Shown piece after piece: positions 1 through 11,509 of a stretch of 64,000 nucleotides of DNA. Under the pieces are notes generated by a model. It saw nothing but the letters and a program-made list of their open reading frames with translations. It made no database searches and was not told the DNA's origin. This DNA is from Letharia columbiana (Eukaryota > Ascomycota > Lecanoromycetes > Lecanorales > Parmeliaceae). The translations under genes were made by a program, and so were the position numbers. Location of the stretch: the NCBI RefSeq assembly GCF_014066305.1, contig NW_023501046.1, positions 62,001-126,000 of the forward strand. The letters run 5' to 3'. The number at the start of each line of letters is the position of its first letter. Position 1 is the stretch's first letter.

Positions 1-13
1 GTACTGGTCTCTT

Positions 14-1259
14 TCAAAGATTCTGGAGGATGCCAGGCTGGATGTTCTCAAGCTTCTCAGCCAGTTCGGACCATACCCTCTTCTGCACCTCCTTATCCTG
101 CAGTAGAGGTGAGCGCCTAGATGACTCGTATCAGCTTGCCTTGTACACCAGAATCACGTAGTGCAAAAACTTACTCCCCAATCGTACAATCATCTAAGAA
201 CTGCCCATGCGTCTCTTCTCCACCCTCAGCGGCATTGACAGTAGTCCTACTACCTACTTCCGTCGAGCGAGCTAAAATGGTTCTGAAGACCTTGAAGATG
301 AAGAGCTTGAGACCTGTCCATTCACGCATGACTTCCGTGACGACCCAGCCTGGGTTGGAATGGTTGACGACGACTTTTCCTTTCTTGGAAGACGCGGTGA
401 TTTGTTCGGCTATCTCTTGGACGGCGTACATTTCGAGGAGCTTGGAGAGATTGTATCTGGAATTACAAATCAGCACATTGTTAACAAAATGTCGACGGCG
501 CAGGCGTTGTTGTTTCACCTGTCATCCATTCTAGCCTTCTTCTCGTCTGCGAGCGCCTCAAAGATTTTCTCCTCTTCGCGCTCAGGAAACTGCGTCATCC
601 AGTGGACGAAAGATGTCACAAATACAAGCCTAGCGGAAGCAATGGGTCAGTTCTTCTCTCTGCCTTTCCTTTCAACGCAAGGGTGTGAAATAGAAGAATA
701 ATTGAGGGTTGCAAAGGTACAAGGGCTCTCTGCAGCAGGAGCGTCTCAAATCTTGCTAAATGTTTGCATACCGTGGCAGCGTGTTGAACTTCACACCCGT
801 CTCTCGCAACTTGGGCAGCAATAACAGTGAATGCAGAATGGGGCTGACAACATTGGTAGTAATGCTCGACTCGTTATCTTCCATCATGGAGAAATTGAAG
901 GTCACGATTCCCGCATTCTCAACCAGAATGTCAAGTCTTTCCAAGCCTTGCGCACGCTTTGCGAAGTGCTTGACCGACTCATAGTGAGCAAGATCAAGCT
1001 GCCACACTTGGACAACACCGGTACGTCCTGTTGCTTCCTCGATGGATCTCTTTGCCGCCTCGCCCTTTTCGAGGTTGCGAACTGCGAGGATGACTTTGGC
1101 GGCATCGAGACGCACGAAGTGGCGGGATGCTTCGAGACCGAGGCCGGCGTTGCTGCCTGTGACAATGATGGTTTGACCGGTGTATTTCTTGGTGGGGTAG
1201 GGAGGGATGGAGAAGAATTGGGAGCGCAGGAACGCGATGGGAGATTGTATGTCAGGCAT
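14..1259 (-). CDS. Short-chain dehydrogenase/reductase (SDR), four exons
   Basis: NAD(P)-dependent oxidoreductase of the classical SDR type; the substrate is not deducible. Exons read on the minus strand are 1259-772, 629-519, 456-175 and 116-14, joined in phase to about 327 residues. Visible motifs are the Rossmann TGSNAGLG near residue 29, NAG in VENAGIV, the catalytic Y-x3-K as YNLSK at the start of exon 3, and the C-terminal EETHGQFLDDC block typical of fungal SDRs. Intron 1 is long (142 bp); the others are 58-62 bp. I chose the ATG at 1259 (MPDIQSP) because the residues before it, back to an in-frame ATG at 1355, are low complexity; the earlier ATG would add 32 residues. The gene is complete at the window edge, with its stop at 14-16. 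The family assignment is firm; the role is unknown. Confidence 0.88.
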
Positions 1260-1435
1260 CTTGGGGGTTTGGTATTGAGTACTCAATGTGTATTTGCTTG
1301 TGTTCGTGCTAGAAGTAGAAAAAGAGAAGTAATGGTGGTGATGTTGAAGGGGCAAGGCGCTTGGAATGTTAGGCGAGGCGAGTGACGAAGAGATATGGAG
1401 ACTGTGATACTTTGACGGACTGGGAAATGGAGCCT

Positions 1436-1444
1436 CTTTATATA
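1436..1444 (-). promoter_or_regulatory. TATA-like box upstream of the SDR gene
   Basis: The minus strand reads TATATAAAG here, about 180 bp upstream of the chosen SDR start codon. It is a plausible core promoter element by position and sequence only. The rest of 1260-1790 holds nothing else I can name. Confidence 0.3.
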
Positions 1445-1790
1445 TTTCCCGAAATCATTGGTGACTTCATTATCACACTTTGATCACAAATCTTTCTAAT
1501 CTCCGAGATTCTCGAGATTCTGCAGGATCCATCCATCATTTCAAAGCGCGATCCTAAGATTATCAGTCATGTGATGTCGATCTGCAGATCAGACAGATCT
1601 TGGCATTGATGCACTAGTCTTGTAACTGAGTACAACCGCTTTTCCACCCTCATCGCATGTCTTCTGCACAAGACTCTGGGAGTCGGAAAGAAACATCCCG
1701 ACACCAGCCAGGCACTCGCCTCTTATCTTCTTTCTCTTCCCTCTCATTTCCCCTTTAAAACATATACGTAAGCAACAACGCAATAACAAG

Positions 1791-2620
1791 TCTGCACAAA
1801 TGCATGCAACAGCGCGAGTGCCTGCGATAGTCAATGTGATGCTGGTGCTGGTGTTGACGCGTACCAGGCTTGCCTGTGTCGAGGCGGCTGTCTATGTAAT
1901 GCAGAAATCTGCCTGCAATGCTGCAAGGTCGCCGGCGATAACTTTACTGTTCTTGCATTCTGCGAAACGACATATCAGATAGCCGCTGGACATGTATTTT
2001 CATTCTGCGGTATAGCAAGTCAGTTGTTCTCCTTTGGTGCGCGTGGTGAGCTAGACAGATCAGAGGTAAGGAGAGCCCGAGAGGCCAGCGACCATTCATG
2101 CTTTTTACATACTCGATCGGAGTCTTTGTAGACTCCGAATACTGACCGACTATCCCTCTAGGCAATGTTAAAGCCTGGAGAATCTTGTTTCGGGTACGGT
2201 GACCGCGATGATGGCAACGCGACTTCCACGTATGCGTCCAACTCACGGATTCCCATAAGCGTAGAGACTTTCATTGATGGCCTGCCTCCACTTACGAACG
2301 TAACCGTCTCCGTATCGCCTCAGACATCTGGGACAGCTGGTGCGACGTCCGCGCCATCTTCCATAGCGTCTACTTCGACTTTAAACACGGGTCAACCAAG
2401 CGCGCCTTCCGAGAAGAGCGCCGCTGGCCGAATCCGGCCAGCTTTTGCAAAAATTTGCATGCATTTTGAGATTCTCCACGACATGATTTTGACCGTCGTT
2501 GCTGAGTTCCATCCTCTACTGAACAACTATGCTTCTACTCGCAGTACCGCTCGCGCTGCTTACATGAACTCGGAACCTCACACTGCCTCTTGGGGTGGCC
2601 TTATCGTGCTAATGTCTTAG
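1791..2620 (+). CDS. Cysteine-rich, Ser/Thr-rich surface-type protein (5' end not found)
   Basis: Two exons, 1791-2065 and 2162-2620, join in phase across a 96 bp intron with a strong GTAAGG donor and a CTAG acceptor. The first exon carries about 13 cysteines in 70 residues (pieces such as CLCRGGCLC and CLQCCKV). The second has one more Cys followed by a long Ser/Thr/Pro/Ala-rich stretch with potential N-glycosylation sites (NATS, NVTV). This layout, a disulfide-rich head and an O-glycosylation-type stalk, is common in secreted or anchored fungal proteins. The reading frame is closed just before 1791, so a signal-peptide exon must lie upstream, and I could not identify one. The locus could therefore be an incomplete or dying gene. 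No named family was recognised. Confidence 0.5.
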
Positions 2621-3039
2621 TCGCTGCACTAGTGCAGTAGCACACTTCTCGTTTTATTCACACTACGAAGAGCATGAAAGCGCGGAAATGGGACGGCTGG
2701 TGGCTTGCAATCATCACAGTATCGCCAGCCAAAGAGCGAAAAGACTAGCCAAGGATTATTTTTCGAGCTTTGCAGAGAGACGCAAATCGATAACGAACAA
2801 TTGTGCCCAAGTGATTTCGCCCAAGTCGAGTCAACGAGTCAGTCACTAGAAGATTTGGCCTGTGGTAAAACGACATGAAACGTCGGCTAGATAAGCGTGC
2901 TGATCTCTGTATGCCAAGGAGGGAGTCGCAAATGGAAAAACAGTGGAGGGCCAGATTAGAGGTATTTGGACAGAGATGTATTTTTTCTAGGGAATAGAAG
3001 ATCGCGCCAGATGATGTTGTTCCGCAGAGCGAACAGACG
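2621..3039. other. Intergenic, no gene seen
   Basis: Spacer between two cysteine-rich loci that converge on it. The frames are short and no motif was recognised. Confidence 0.4.
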
Positions 3040-3555
3040 CTATGGGCCGCGAAACTTTCGGGCGAGAGATGAAAACTCCCAGGAAGCCATTTCTCTCATT
3101 CGAAGAAGTAACGGAATAGACATATATATGACAACTATTTCCAATATATACAACGCGCTCCCCATCCGATTATACATGACCTTCGAATCAAACGTTGTTG
3201 CAGGTGGTGTTGTCGCCACCGCAGCAGCAGTCGTTGTCGCTGCGGCCGACATTGTCGTAGCAAGACCCCCAGAACCACACGATGAAACGAAGCAAGTCCG
3301 GTCGTAGAATTTGCAAGCGGCTTGCCCAAGATATATAAACCCTCCCTCAACCAGACCCGTGGAATACAGTCCACAACCATTCGCAGCAGCGGTAATGCCG
3401 TACGCGAAGACTTTGCAGTCCGTATTGGCTAGATAATATCCTGCGCATCCGTTGCTTGAGGTTGCAGTGCAGGCGATGCAAACGGCGGCTGCTATGGACC
3501 TTTGCGTGGCAATTGCAGCACAGCTGGCTGGCAGATATGAAATGACAGTGATGGT
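3040..3555 (-). CDS. Cysteine-rich surface-type protein exon (5' end not found)
   Basis: A single open exon of 171 codons begins right after a CTCTAG acceptor at 3559-3556 and ends at a stop at 3040. It has about 10 cysteines in the first 90 residues (CIAC, NGCAGYY, TDCKVF, NGCGLY, AACKFYDRTCF, SSCG), then an Ala/Thr-rich linker, then a hydrophobic stretch (IVVIYMSIPLLL). The order Cys-rich domain, Thr/Ala-rich linker, hydrophobic tail suggests a membrane-attached or secreted protein. The frame is closed by a stop directly upstream of the acceptor, so an earlier exon with the start codon and signal peptide should exist; none is convincing between 3560 and 3800. No family recognised. It could be a gene fragment. 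Confidence 0.4.
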   Translation of the reverse strand, partial: TITVISYLPASCAAIATQRSIAAAVCIACTATSSNGCAGYYLANTDCKVFAYGITAAANGCGLYSTGLVEGGFIYLGQAACKFYDRTCFVSSCGSGGLATTMSAAATTTAAAVATTPPATTFDSKVMYNRMGSALYILEIVVIYMSIPLLLRMREMASWEFSSLARKFRGP

Positions 3556-4176
3556 CTAGAGCATGGTTATCTGAAGAGAGGCTTGTTGCAGAAGTAAGAC
3601 GTAAGGCTATATTGAACGAGGTGTTTCAAGCAGTACAGGAGAGTGTATAAGAGAAGGAGGCGATTTCAGGAGGAGAAGAAGTACAAGATATCAGACGAGT
3701 TTCCAGGATCGCCATTCCAGCAGGAGAAGGGATTTTGAGTGTACGAGAACATGAGGCTTATGCGTCGTCAGTAAGTAAGAAAAATTATCACAACATTAAA
3801 GAGATGGCTAGTAAGGAATAAAAACCGCAATGCAACATCGACAGTAATAGTGTCTATCCCCATTTGCGCCCATTTTAAATTCAATAATTCCAACGTCTCT
3901 TATATCAGGCCTATAGATGGCGACTACAATACCGTAGCATTAGCCATCATGATAGACTACGGTAGTAGGCTATTTGAATAATGAATAGTGGTAGCCATGG
4001 TAGTGGTAGCCACGGTAGTAGTAGCTATCTATGTCGGATTTATCGGATTTAAGATAGGCGCAAATAGGGGTAGACACGATTAATACAAGGCTCTGAAGCC
4101 ATGATGCAGGGATAGCTTCAACATATACGACTATTGAAACCATCTTGCCAGTGCCAGTCTGGAAATCAACATCGAT
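3556..4176. other. Intergenic flank of the LINE insertion, low-complexity
   Basis: Contains short imperfect GGTAGTAGC / GGTAGCCA-type repeats around 3950-4040 and no convincing gene. Base composition is normal up to about 4176, then turns abruptly AT-rich. Confidence 0.4.
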
Positions 4177-4190
4177 GATTGAAAGGAAGG
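4177..4190. repeat. Target site duplication, left copy
   Basis: GATTGAAAGGAAGG occurs here and again exactly at 10160-10173, on both sides of the AT-rich element. Fourteen identical bases (fifteen counting a shared T before them) is the size expected for a LINE target site duplication. Confidence 0.7.
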
Positions 4191-4208
4191 TTGATTGATT
4201 GATTGATT
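4191..4208 (-). repeat. Simple-repeat tail at the LINE 3' end
   Basis: TTGATTGATTGATTGATT on the plus strand, i.e. ATCA units on the element's strand, directly abuts the left target site duplication. Short microsatellite tails are usual for LINE 3' ends and support the orientation. Confidence 0.6.
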
Positions 4209-6234
4209 ACATTATACTACCCTGAAGTCTTGCCCTAGTAGCCGACTATACGAGTTACATAATCTATCTAATCCTTTCAACTAATTATATAATCTCAAAT
4301 AAATAAGGCTATATAAGTTATCGTTATAATTCTACGTCTTAGATACTTAATCCTTAGAAAGGGGTATATTCTATATTACTAAGACCCTTTTATCTTAATC
4401 GTATTCTTCTTTTTAACCGCCTACTCTAGTAAATTCTTATTATTAATCTTTATTAAGGGCTTAATATTATCTAATACGTCTTATATTTCTTATAAAGTTC
4501 GTCGCTATAGAGACGTAATATGATTTTATTAGCATATTCTTATAAGTAATAACTCTCTCTTTTATCTTTCTTCTCTCTTCGATCTATTATATTCCTCGTT
4601 TCTTACTAAATAGCTTATATTTATAAAGAATATATCGAGTCGTCTACTTCGCTTTATACTCGTATTCTTTATTCTCTATATTCGATACTTATCGATTATA
4701 AAGAAAGGCCTTAAGATCTATTTTCTCGATCTTTATTTACGTTATTAGCGATATCTTAGCGCGCTTAACTCTCGAATATAGAAGTTATATTTATTTTAAC
4801 GATGTTAATTAGATTCTTCTAAGAATACCACCTCGCTTCTTATTAGCCTATTTAATAGTCTATTATTTTATCGCGTAATCTCTAATAGCTATCTTAATTA
4901 TCGATATTATTCTTATCTATATAATTAATAATTAGACTATTTCGTTAATATTTATCTTTACTCTTTTATTATAAATTACTTACTCTCACTAACTAATAGT
5001 CTTCTTCGCCTTTCTATTCGTCTATTTATTATTATTAATATTAATATATATCGAAATCTAATATAATTCTATTACTATCTCGAGATATCTTAGCGAATTA
5101 ATAATCTATACTATTTATATTATATAGATCTATTTTAAATACTTACTCGAGTCTTCGATAGTTTAAATCGATATTTAGTTATTTATATTTACTATAACTC
5201 TATTAAGTTATAACTTTATTTAATATATAATTATTATAATTAAAGCTTAAAGAATATTATATAACTTTATTAAGTATATTATATACTAGTCGCTTAAATC
5301 TAAATAGATATTAAAAATAGAATTAATATCTAATAATATAGCTAAAGCTTTTATCTTTTTATTAATCTTATTATTATCTATATATATTATTATATAATCT
5401 TTATTAATTAATCTTTTAATTAATTCTTTAGCGACTTTCTTAATCTTATAAATTATTATTTTAAAAGGCTCTTAGTTAGAAACGGCGCTAAAAAAGCGTA
5501 ATTTCTTAATCTTATTAATATCGTCGTATCGTTCTTCGAATCTATTAATATATCGCTTTAGTAAACTTAGTTTTCTATTCTTCTTAGATTTTCTTTTAAA
5601 CTTTTATCGCTTAAATTATAGCTTAATAATCTCGCTATATACTAGATTAATAATAATTTATAAAATAACTTTCGAGATAATCTTATTTAGCTATTATTTA
5701 ATTAGTAAAAAATACGCTTTTATATTAAGTACTAGAATAAATATAATCTTAAATATTTTAGTTATCTTTCTTTTTATCTAAGATTAAATTCTTTATAGCG
5801 ATAAAAGATAAATTTTATTATAATTAATAATATTTTTAGACTAGTATTATATTAAGTAATAATATATTATTTATAGAATAATTATCGTCTAATAAAGCTA
5901 TCTTATACTCTTATAATTATTATCTTATATCGATTCGATAATTCTCGCTAGTATATTAATACTTTTAATAATCTTAGATTAAATCTTTTTATTATAATAG
6001 TTTTATAGAAGTTTAAAGTTAATTTTAACTTCTAGATAGCAAATAAAGCGTTTTATCTTAATATATTATCTCTTATTAAGTTATAGAAGATAATTTAAAT
6101 TAAATCTCTATTTTCTACTAAAATATAATAATTAATATTTACTAGAATTAAACTTCGATTTATATTATAACACTTACTTTATATAAACTTCGTTATAGAT
6201 TTTATAAAGAGTATTATAGTTTTTCTCGATAAAG

Positions 6235-6295
6235 TCTTTTATTATTAGAAGATCTATATCGTCTATAAAGCCGATAGCTATTATTTCTAAATCGA
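6235..6295 (-). pseudogene. LINE reverse transcriptase active-site block (remnant)
   Basis: The minus strand reads IGFIDDIDLLI, the x-DD box of reverse transcriptase. Ala-to-Ile/Val-type changes and downstream TAA/TAG codons are the expected outcome of RIP. Confidence 0.75.
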
Positions 6296-7859
6296 CGCGA
6301 TTATTATATTTATTAATAAGATCTAAATTATAAAAGAGATAAAGTATAAACGATAGCGATAATTCTTAAGAAATTTCGATTACTATAAGAGTCTTTAGTA
6401 TAGAGTATTCGCTTATTTTTAATACTATTATTCTATTAAATAAGAATAATTCTATCTAATTAACTACTCTTATATCGATTTTTTACTTTCGAAGATTATA
6501 GAATAGTCGAGAATAAGAGACTTTATTATATATATTTAAAACGTCTAGTAGTAACATCGTAACTACTTTATTAAAATTTTAGATTTAATATATTCTTTCT
6601 AGAAGATAATAGATATCGTATTTATATAATTATAATCTATAGTCTCTTATATATATAATTAATAGAAGTCTATATATCTTTATAAGATATGCTATTCTCT
6701 TAATAAGAATAAACTTTATTATCTTTTCTATAGTATTAAGTAGAGCTATTAATTAATATTCTTTAGAAATTAAATAGTTTTTACTCGACTTCGAAAGAAT
6801 AATTATTATTAATATTCTAAAGTACTTTAAGTAGTAGTTATTTATTATATATATATTAAATATTCTATATAGATAAGAAAGTAACGACTTTAGAATCTTC
6901 TTAAGAATTAGATTAGAGATCGCGTTTCCTCTTAAGACTCTCTTTAACGATACTTACATTATAGTCTTTTTTATCTTATTTATAATAATCGTACTTATTA
7001 GATAAACTTATAGATATATTATATTAACGCTAATATTATCTAACTTCGTCTATATTAATAATAAAAAAAATATTCTTATAAGAAGATCTATCTTTAAGTT
7101 TAATTTATTATATTTTTATTTATCTTTATTAAATAGCGAAGAGAGATATATTTATATTATAAGTTATTTTCTAGTCTACTTAGTCTTTTTCTATATTATT
7201 TATAATAACTTATATATCTCTATTATAAACTCTCTAAACGCCTTTCTAATAGTTCTCTTAATTAGATTATTTTTAAAGTTCTTAACGACTTTATATTTAT
7301 CTTATATTTTCTTTAAAAGCGTTATTCTTTAGCTTCTTTTCAGCGATTTATAATATTTTTATACTTTTTTATATTCTAATATAAATCTCGATTTAAATCG
7401 TGGCGATAATTTAATAATTAAAATAGATTTCTTTATAGTCGCTTAGATAGAGTTAATAATAATTACTACTTAATAATTAATATTATTATTAATAAGATTT
7501 TTACTATTTCTCTAGAAATTAATTAGATACTCTTTTAATATTATAACTTTAGCGAGTATCTCTCTTAGAATCTCGATATTTAATTTATTAAAGTTTCGAT
7601 ATATTATTAGTACTAACTCTATTACGACTAGCTTAAACTTTATAAAAATTAAAAGATAATTAGATTCGCTTTCGAAATTATTTTCGATATTATAGTTAAT
7701 AATATTTATTATTAATACTAAAGTAACGAATAGTAAATCTATTATTATTTAATAGTTTTCTTTATATATTATTATTTCTACTAGTAATACTTATTCTATA
7801 GCGAATTCTTTCGCTATAAATATTAATTCTTCTACTCTCTTATCGATATAAGTATTTAA

Positions 7860-7920
7860 TTTCTTCTATATTATATAGTAAAGATTGAAGTCGCCTAGTA
7901 TAATTTATTCGTTATTTTTA
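7860..7920 (-). pseudogene. LINE endonuclease core (remnant)
   Basis: The minus strand reads LGDFNLYY, matching the catalytic GDFN block of exonuclease-endonuclease-phosphatase domains. A degenerate IDLLFVT block follows near 7735, as in Tad/Jockey-type endonucleases. Stops interrupt the frame at codons expected to be Gln or Trp. Confidence 0.7.
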
Positions 7921-8889
7921 AACTTCGTAAGCGTCTTATATAATTTATTAAGTTCGTTTATTTATTAGTTATCGAGGTTATAGATATTATATATATATAT
8001 AATTCTATTATTTTCGAACTTAATATTAAGAGTATAGAGATTTAGTAAATAATATAATAAATACTATTACTTTAATAATATTCTCTTATTAATATAGAAG
8101 TATATTTATATATTATTATAATAGGGGTAGATTAAGTTAAATCTATTCTTTAGAGAATAATATAATATATTTATATTAATATTTCTTTAGGGCTTCTAAA
8201 TTACTATTATATCGATATTATAAATCTTTTTATTATTAAAGAGTTCTATTATAATTATTCTAGATTTTCTTATATTATATTATAGTATTAATAGCTAACT
8301 AAGATATATTATTATTTCTTAATATTATTATTAATATTACTTACTCGCTCCGTCTAGTTTATAGAGTTTATATTCTTTTTCTAAATATTCTTCTTTTCTT
8401 AATCGTCGATAGATCGAATATATCTCTTTTTATTTCTATTAACGAGGATCGTAATTCTCTTATTATCACTTTTTTAACTTAGAGACTATCTATTATTCTC
8501 GAGATTATTAATTTCCTTTATTACTATATTATTCTTATATCGTTTAACTTCGTTTACTATTTTAGAGGGCGATCTATTTCTAGATAAGATTCTTATTAAT
8601 AATATAGAAGTATATCTTTTTTTACTCGACTAGAGATTTAATATAGTAGTTCTTTTAAGATCTAGCGCTCTAATTTCTTCTCTATTAATTATTTTATCTT
8701 TATCTACTAGCTTATTACGCGTAAATGCTAGTCTTAAAAAAAATTCCTTATTTCGCCTATAATTAAACGTATTCTAAAAGTAATTATTTAATTAATCGCT
8801 TATTTAATAGCTAATCGATACTTCCTTCGTTATTATAAATCGTAAAGAAATCTATTATCTCGCTATTCTTATTCTCGCTATCTCTCTCT

Positions 8890-9075
8890 TCTTTATTATA
8901 TATATTTTATTTTAAGCCTTATATAGTCCCTCGTAAACCGAATATTTATAAGTATTAATCGTATATTCTTTATAATAATACTCTTCTAAGTATTTCCCGT
9001 ATACTAAATAATTCTTTTTAGAATATATAGTCGATAGGTAATCGTATTTCCAATATACGAAGTATTACTTTAATC
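8890..9075 (-). pseudogene. LINE gag zinc-knuckle region (remnant)
   Basis: The minus strand reads a run with CCHC spacing in which Tyr stands where Cys and His are expected (YFVYWKYDYL, then VYGKYLEEYYYKEY, then YSVYEGLYKA). Cys-to-Tyr (TGY to TAY) and His-to-Tyr (CAY to TAY) are the predicted RIP substitutions, so three consecutive knuckles can be inferred. Confidence 0.6.
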
Positions 9076-10159
9076 TATATTACTTATTATAGACGTAATA
9101 GTTATATAATTTCAAATCGATAATTAAATCTTCTTTTAGTACTCTATTTTCTTTCTCTAGAGATACTAATTCGATAATTAATAAACCCTTATCATAATTC
9201 TCTTTATTCGCGCTAAACTAGTTTAGTTATACTATATTAAGACTTAATATATTAATATTCTTATTCTAAACCCTTTTAATTATCGTAGCCATATCTTTAA
9301 TATCGAATATATTAATTCTTACTTTATAAAGTAAAAGGCTATATATTTTAATAATTACTCTCGCGCTATTATTTATCTTTAAAGTCTAATCCTTACTTTT
9401 TCTTAATCTATTTATTTTCTTCTTATTTATAGCTATAATATATATATCGCTACTCGCTAGCCTTCTAATTATTCTAATAGATTTTCTTATAGTATTTATA
9501 TTCTTTATATATTTATTAACTATTATAATTATCTCGCTCGATATCTTTTCCTTTAATACTTTACTTATTATCTCATCTTATAACTTTATAATAATCTCAT
9601 TTAACTTATTATATAATACTTAATCTTATTTCGATACTATTAATAATATAATAGAAATTCCTTTAATAATAAAGAAGAATATCGAGAATCGATCTAATAC
9701 GCTAACGTAGTTAGTCGTCGATATATTACTTCTTAAACTAGCTATCTAATACTTAATATATATAATCTTTTTCTTTATATTACTATCTCGATTACTTAAA
9801 TTAATAACTAGTTTATATACTTTATTTAAGACTATCTAAATTTTAAATTTATCGTTTACTCTTTCTATAAATATTATCGCCGCCTCTAAAGATAATAACT
9901 ACTTCGTCTATTAATAATTTCTAATCTTTATCTATTATTTTTAATATAATATTTATTAACAACTTTAATATAAATACGTGCTTCTTAAAATTATAGTTAT
10001 TATAATCTTATTAAGATTAACTTTATTCGATATAGTTATAGAGATATAAACGTTCTCTAAAGTTAATTAAAGAGATATTAGTCTTACTAAGTACTTTAAA
10101 TATATATATCTACTTTCTATAGCTCAATAATATAGCATGAGCGTTATGCGAAAGTTTTT

Positions 10160-10173
10160 GATTGAAAGGAAGG
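10160..10173. repeat. Target site duplication, right copy
   Basis: Identical to 4177-4190. It marks the 5' end of the minus-strand LINE. The last 40 bases or so of the element before it (about 10120-10159) are less AT-rich than the body. Confidence 0.7.
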
Positions 10174-10432
10174 AATACCTTCATCACTTGGAAGTTTAGC
10201 TCTTGGACAGAGTTCGCTAGCGTACTCGCTTGTGGCGCAGATCTAATCATTTTGAACCTCCAAGATCTTGGCGTCTTGACCCTGAATCTAAGGCTGAGTT
10301 GAAAAACGGTGTGAAGCTCCCTCTAGACATTGATCGAGTGACTGATCGAGACCCTGATTGAATTCACGATAGGGAGAGAAGAACACTGGCAAGCTTTACA
10401 CGACATAAAAGACAGCGAAAATCGCGTACGAC

Positions 10433-11509
10433 ATGGAGCAAGAGACGCTGAGGCAGGATGACATTGGGCATGATAAAGAGGCCAACGGTCACATAACAGA
10501 GGTCAACCATTCGCCTGCAAACTCGAATACTACATTCGATGGCTCCAATTCTACCCCGTTTATCCAGCCTACCGCCCACTCCCACCCAGCACCTCCAAAG
10601 ACCCTCACTCCAGACCAAGAAGCCAAATACGCCTCCCTCCTCTCGATTGTCCAATCATGGACCGCCTTACCTACATCGTCAACCCCTTCAACAGCCAGCA
10701 AAACCCCTCTATCCGACAACGAACGCCTCTGGCTAACACGCGAGTGCCTCCTTCGCTACCTCCGCGCATCGAAATGGAACGAAGCCCACGCCATCACCCG
10801 CCTGCGAGCCACCCTGGTCTGGCGCCGGGAATTCAATGTCGAGAGCCACACGGCGGACTACATATCCGAAGAGAACGCGACGGGCAAGCAGGTCATCTTC
10901 GGCTACGACAACGAAGGCCGACCCTGCCTGTACCTGAACCCGCACAAGCAGAACACGAAGGGGCGGGAGAAGCAGATGCAGCATCTCGTCTTCATGCTCG
11001 AGCGCTCCATCGACCTGATGCCGCCCGGGCAGGAGACGCTGGCGATCTTGGTCGATTTCAAGCAGAGTCGAAAGGGCGAGAATCCTTCGGTGGCGCAAGG
11101 CCGGCAGACGCTGTCGATCCTGCAGAATCATTACCCGGAGAGGCTCGGCAACGCTTGCGTGAAGAATGTGCCGTGGATCGTGTGGGGGTTCTTCAAGCTG
11201 ATCAACCCGTTTATTGATCCTTTGACGCGAGAGAAGATGAAGTTCGATGTCGATATGAGGAAGGTCGTGCCGCCGGAGCAATTGATGCAAGTCTACGGTG
11301 GGGACGTGGAATTTGAGTATGAGCACGGGGTCTATTGGCCCGCACTAAACACATTGGCGGACGAGAGAAGGAGGGAGATCAGGCAGCGTTGGGAGAGTGC
11401 GGGGAAGAAGATTGGCGAGAGTGAAAAGTATCTCAAGGGCGTGGGGGTCGCCGTTGGCGGCAGTGGGGAAGCGTTGGAAGATGGGAAAGCGGGGAGCGCC
11501 GTTATGTGA
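10433..11509 (+). CDS. CRAL-TRIO (Sec14-like) phosphatidylinositol transfer protein
   Basis: Intronless, 358 residues. It carries the CRAL-TRIO N-terminal helical region (about 65-150, with LLRYLRASKW) and the lipid-binding CRAL-TRIO domain (about 160-320, with LVFMLERSIDLMPPGQE, LAILVDF, LQNHYPERLGNACVKNVPW and INPFIDPLTREKMKF). The sequence most resembles the fungal PDR16/CSR1 branch, which exchanges phosphatidylinositol and sterols between membranes and affects azole tolerance in yeast; that function is by family, not shown here. The first 60 residues are Ser/Thr/Pro-rich and probably disordered; the last 40 are Gly/Lys-rich. The ATG at 10433 is the first in frame. The gene lies 260 bp from the LINE insertion and keeps normal codon use. 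Confidence 0.88.
   Translation: MEQETLRQDDIGHDKEANGHITEVNHSPANSNTTFDGSNSTPFIQPTAHSHPAPPKTLTPDQEAKYASLLSIVQSWTALPTSSTPSTASKTPLSDNERLWLTRECLLRYLRASKWNEAHAITRLRATLVWRREFNVESHTADYISEENATGKQVIFGYDNEGRPCLYLNPHKQNTKGREKQMQHLVFMLERSIDLMPPGQETLAILVDFKQSRKGENPSVAQGRQTLSILQNHYPERLGNACVKNVPWIVWGFFKLINPFIDPLTREKMKFDVDMRKVVPPEQLMQVYGGDVEFEYEHGVYWPALNTLADERRREIRQRWESAGKKIGESEKYLKGVGVAVGGSGEALEDGKAGSAVM

Larger units (their letters stand above)
4191..10159 (-). mobile_element. RIP-degenerated Tad-like LINE retrotransposon
   Basis: About 6 kb of A+T-saturated sequence whose minus strand still reads as a non-LTR retrotransposon interrupted by TAA/TAG codons. From 5' (right) to 3' (left) I can follow a gag end near 9070-8900 with zinc-knuckle spacing in which most cysteines have become Tyr; an AP-endonuclease domain near 8270-7580 with GDFNLYY at about 7900 (GDFNLHHP in live elements); and a reverse transcriptase with GFIDDIDLL at about 6285-6250, the Y/F-x-D-D active-site block, followed by a degenerate KFNSSKY segment. 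The changes are C-to-T/G-to-A, as RIP makes. The 3' end at 4191 shows an (ATCA)n tail on the minus strand, and a 14 bp target duplication flanks the element. No intact frame remains. Confidence 0.85.
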
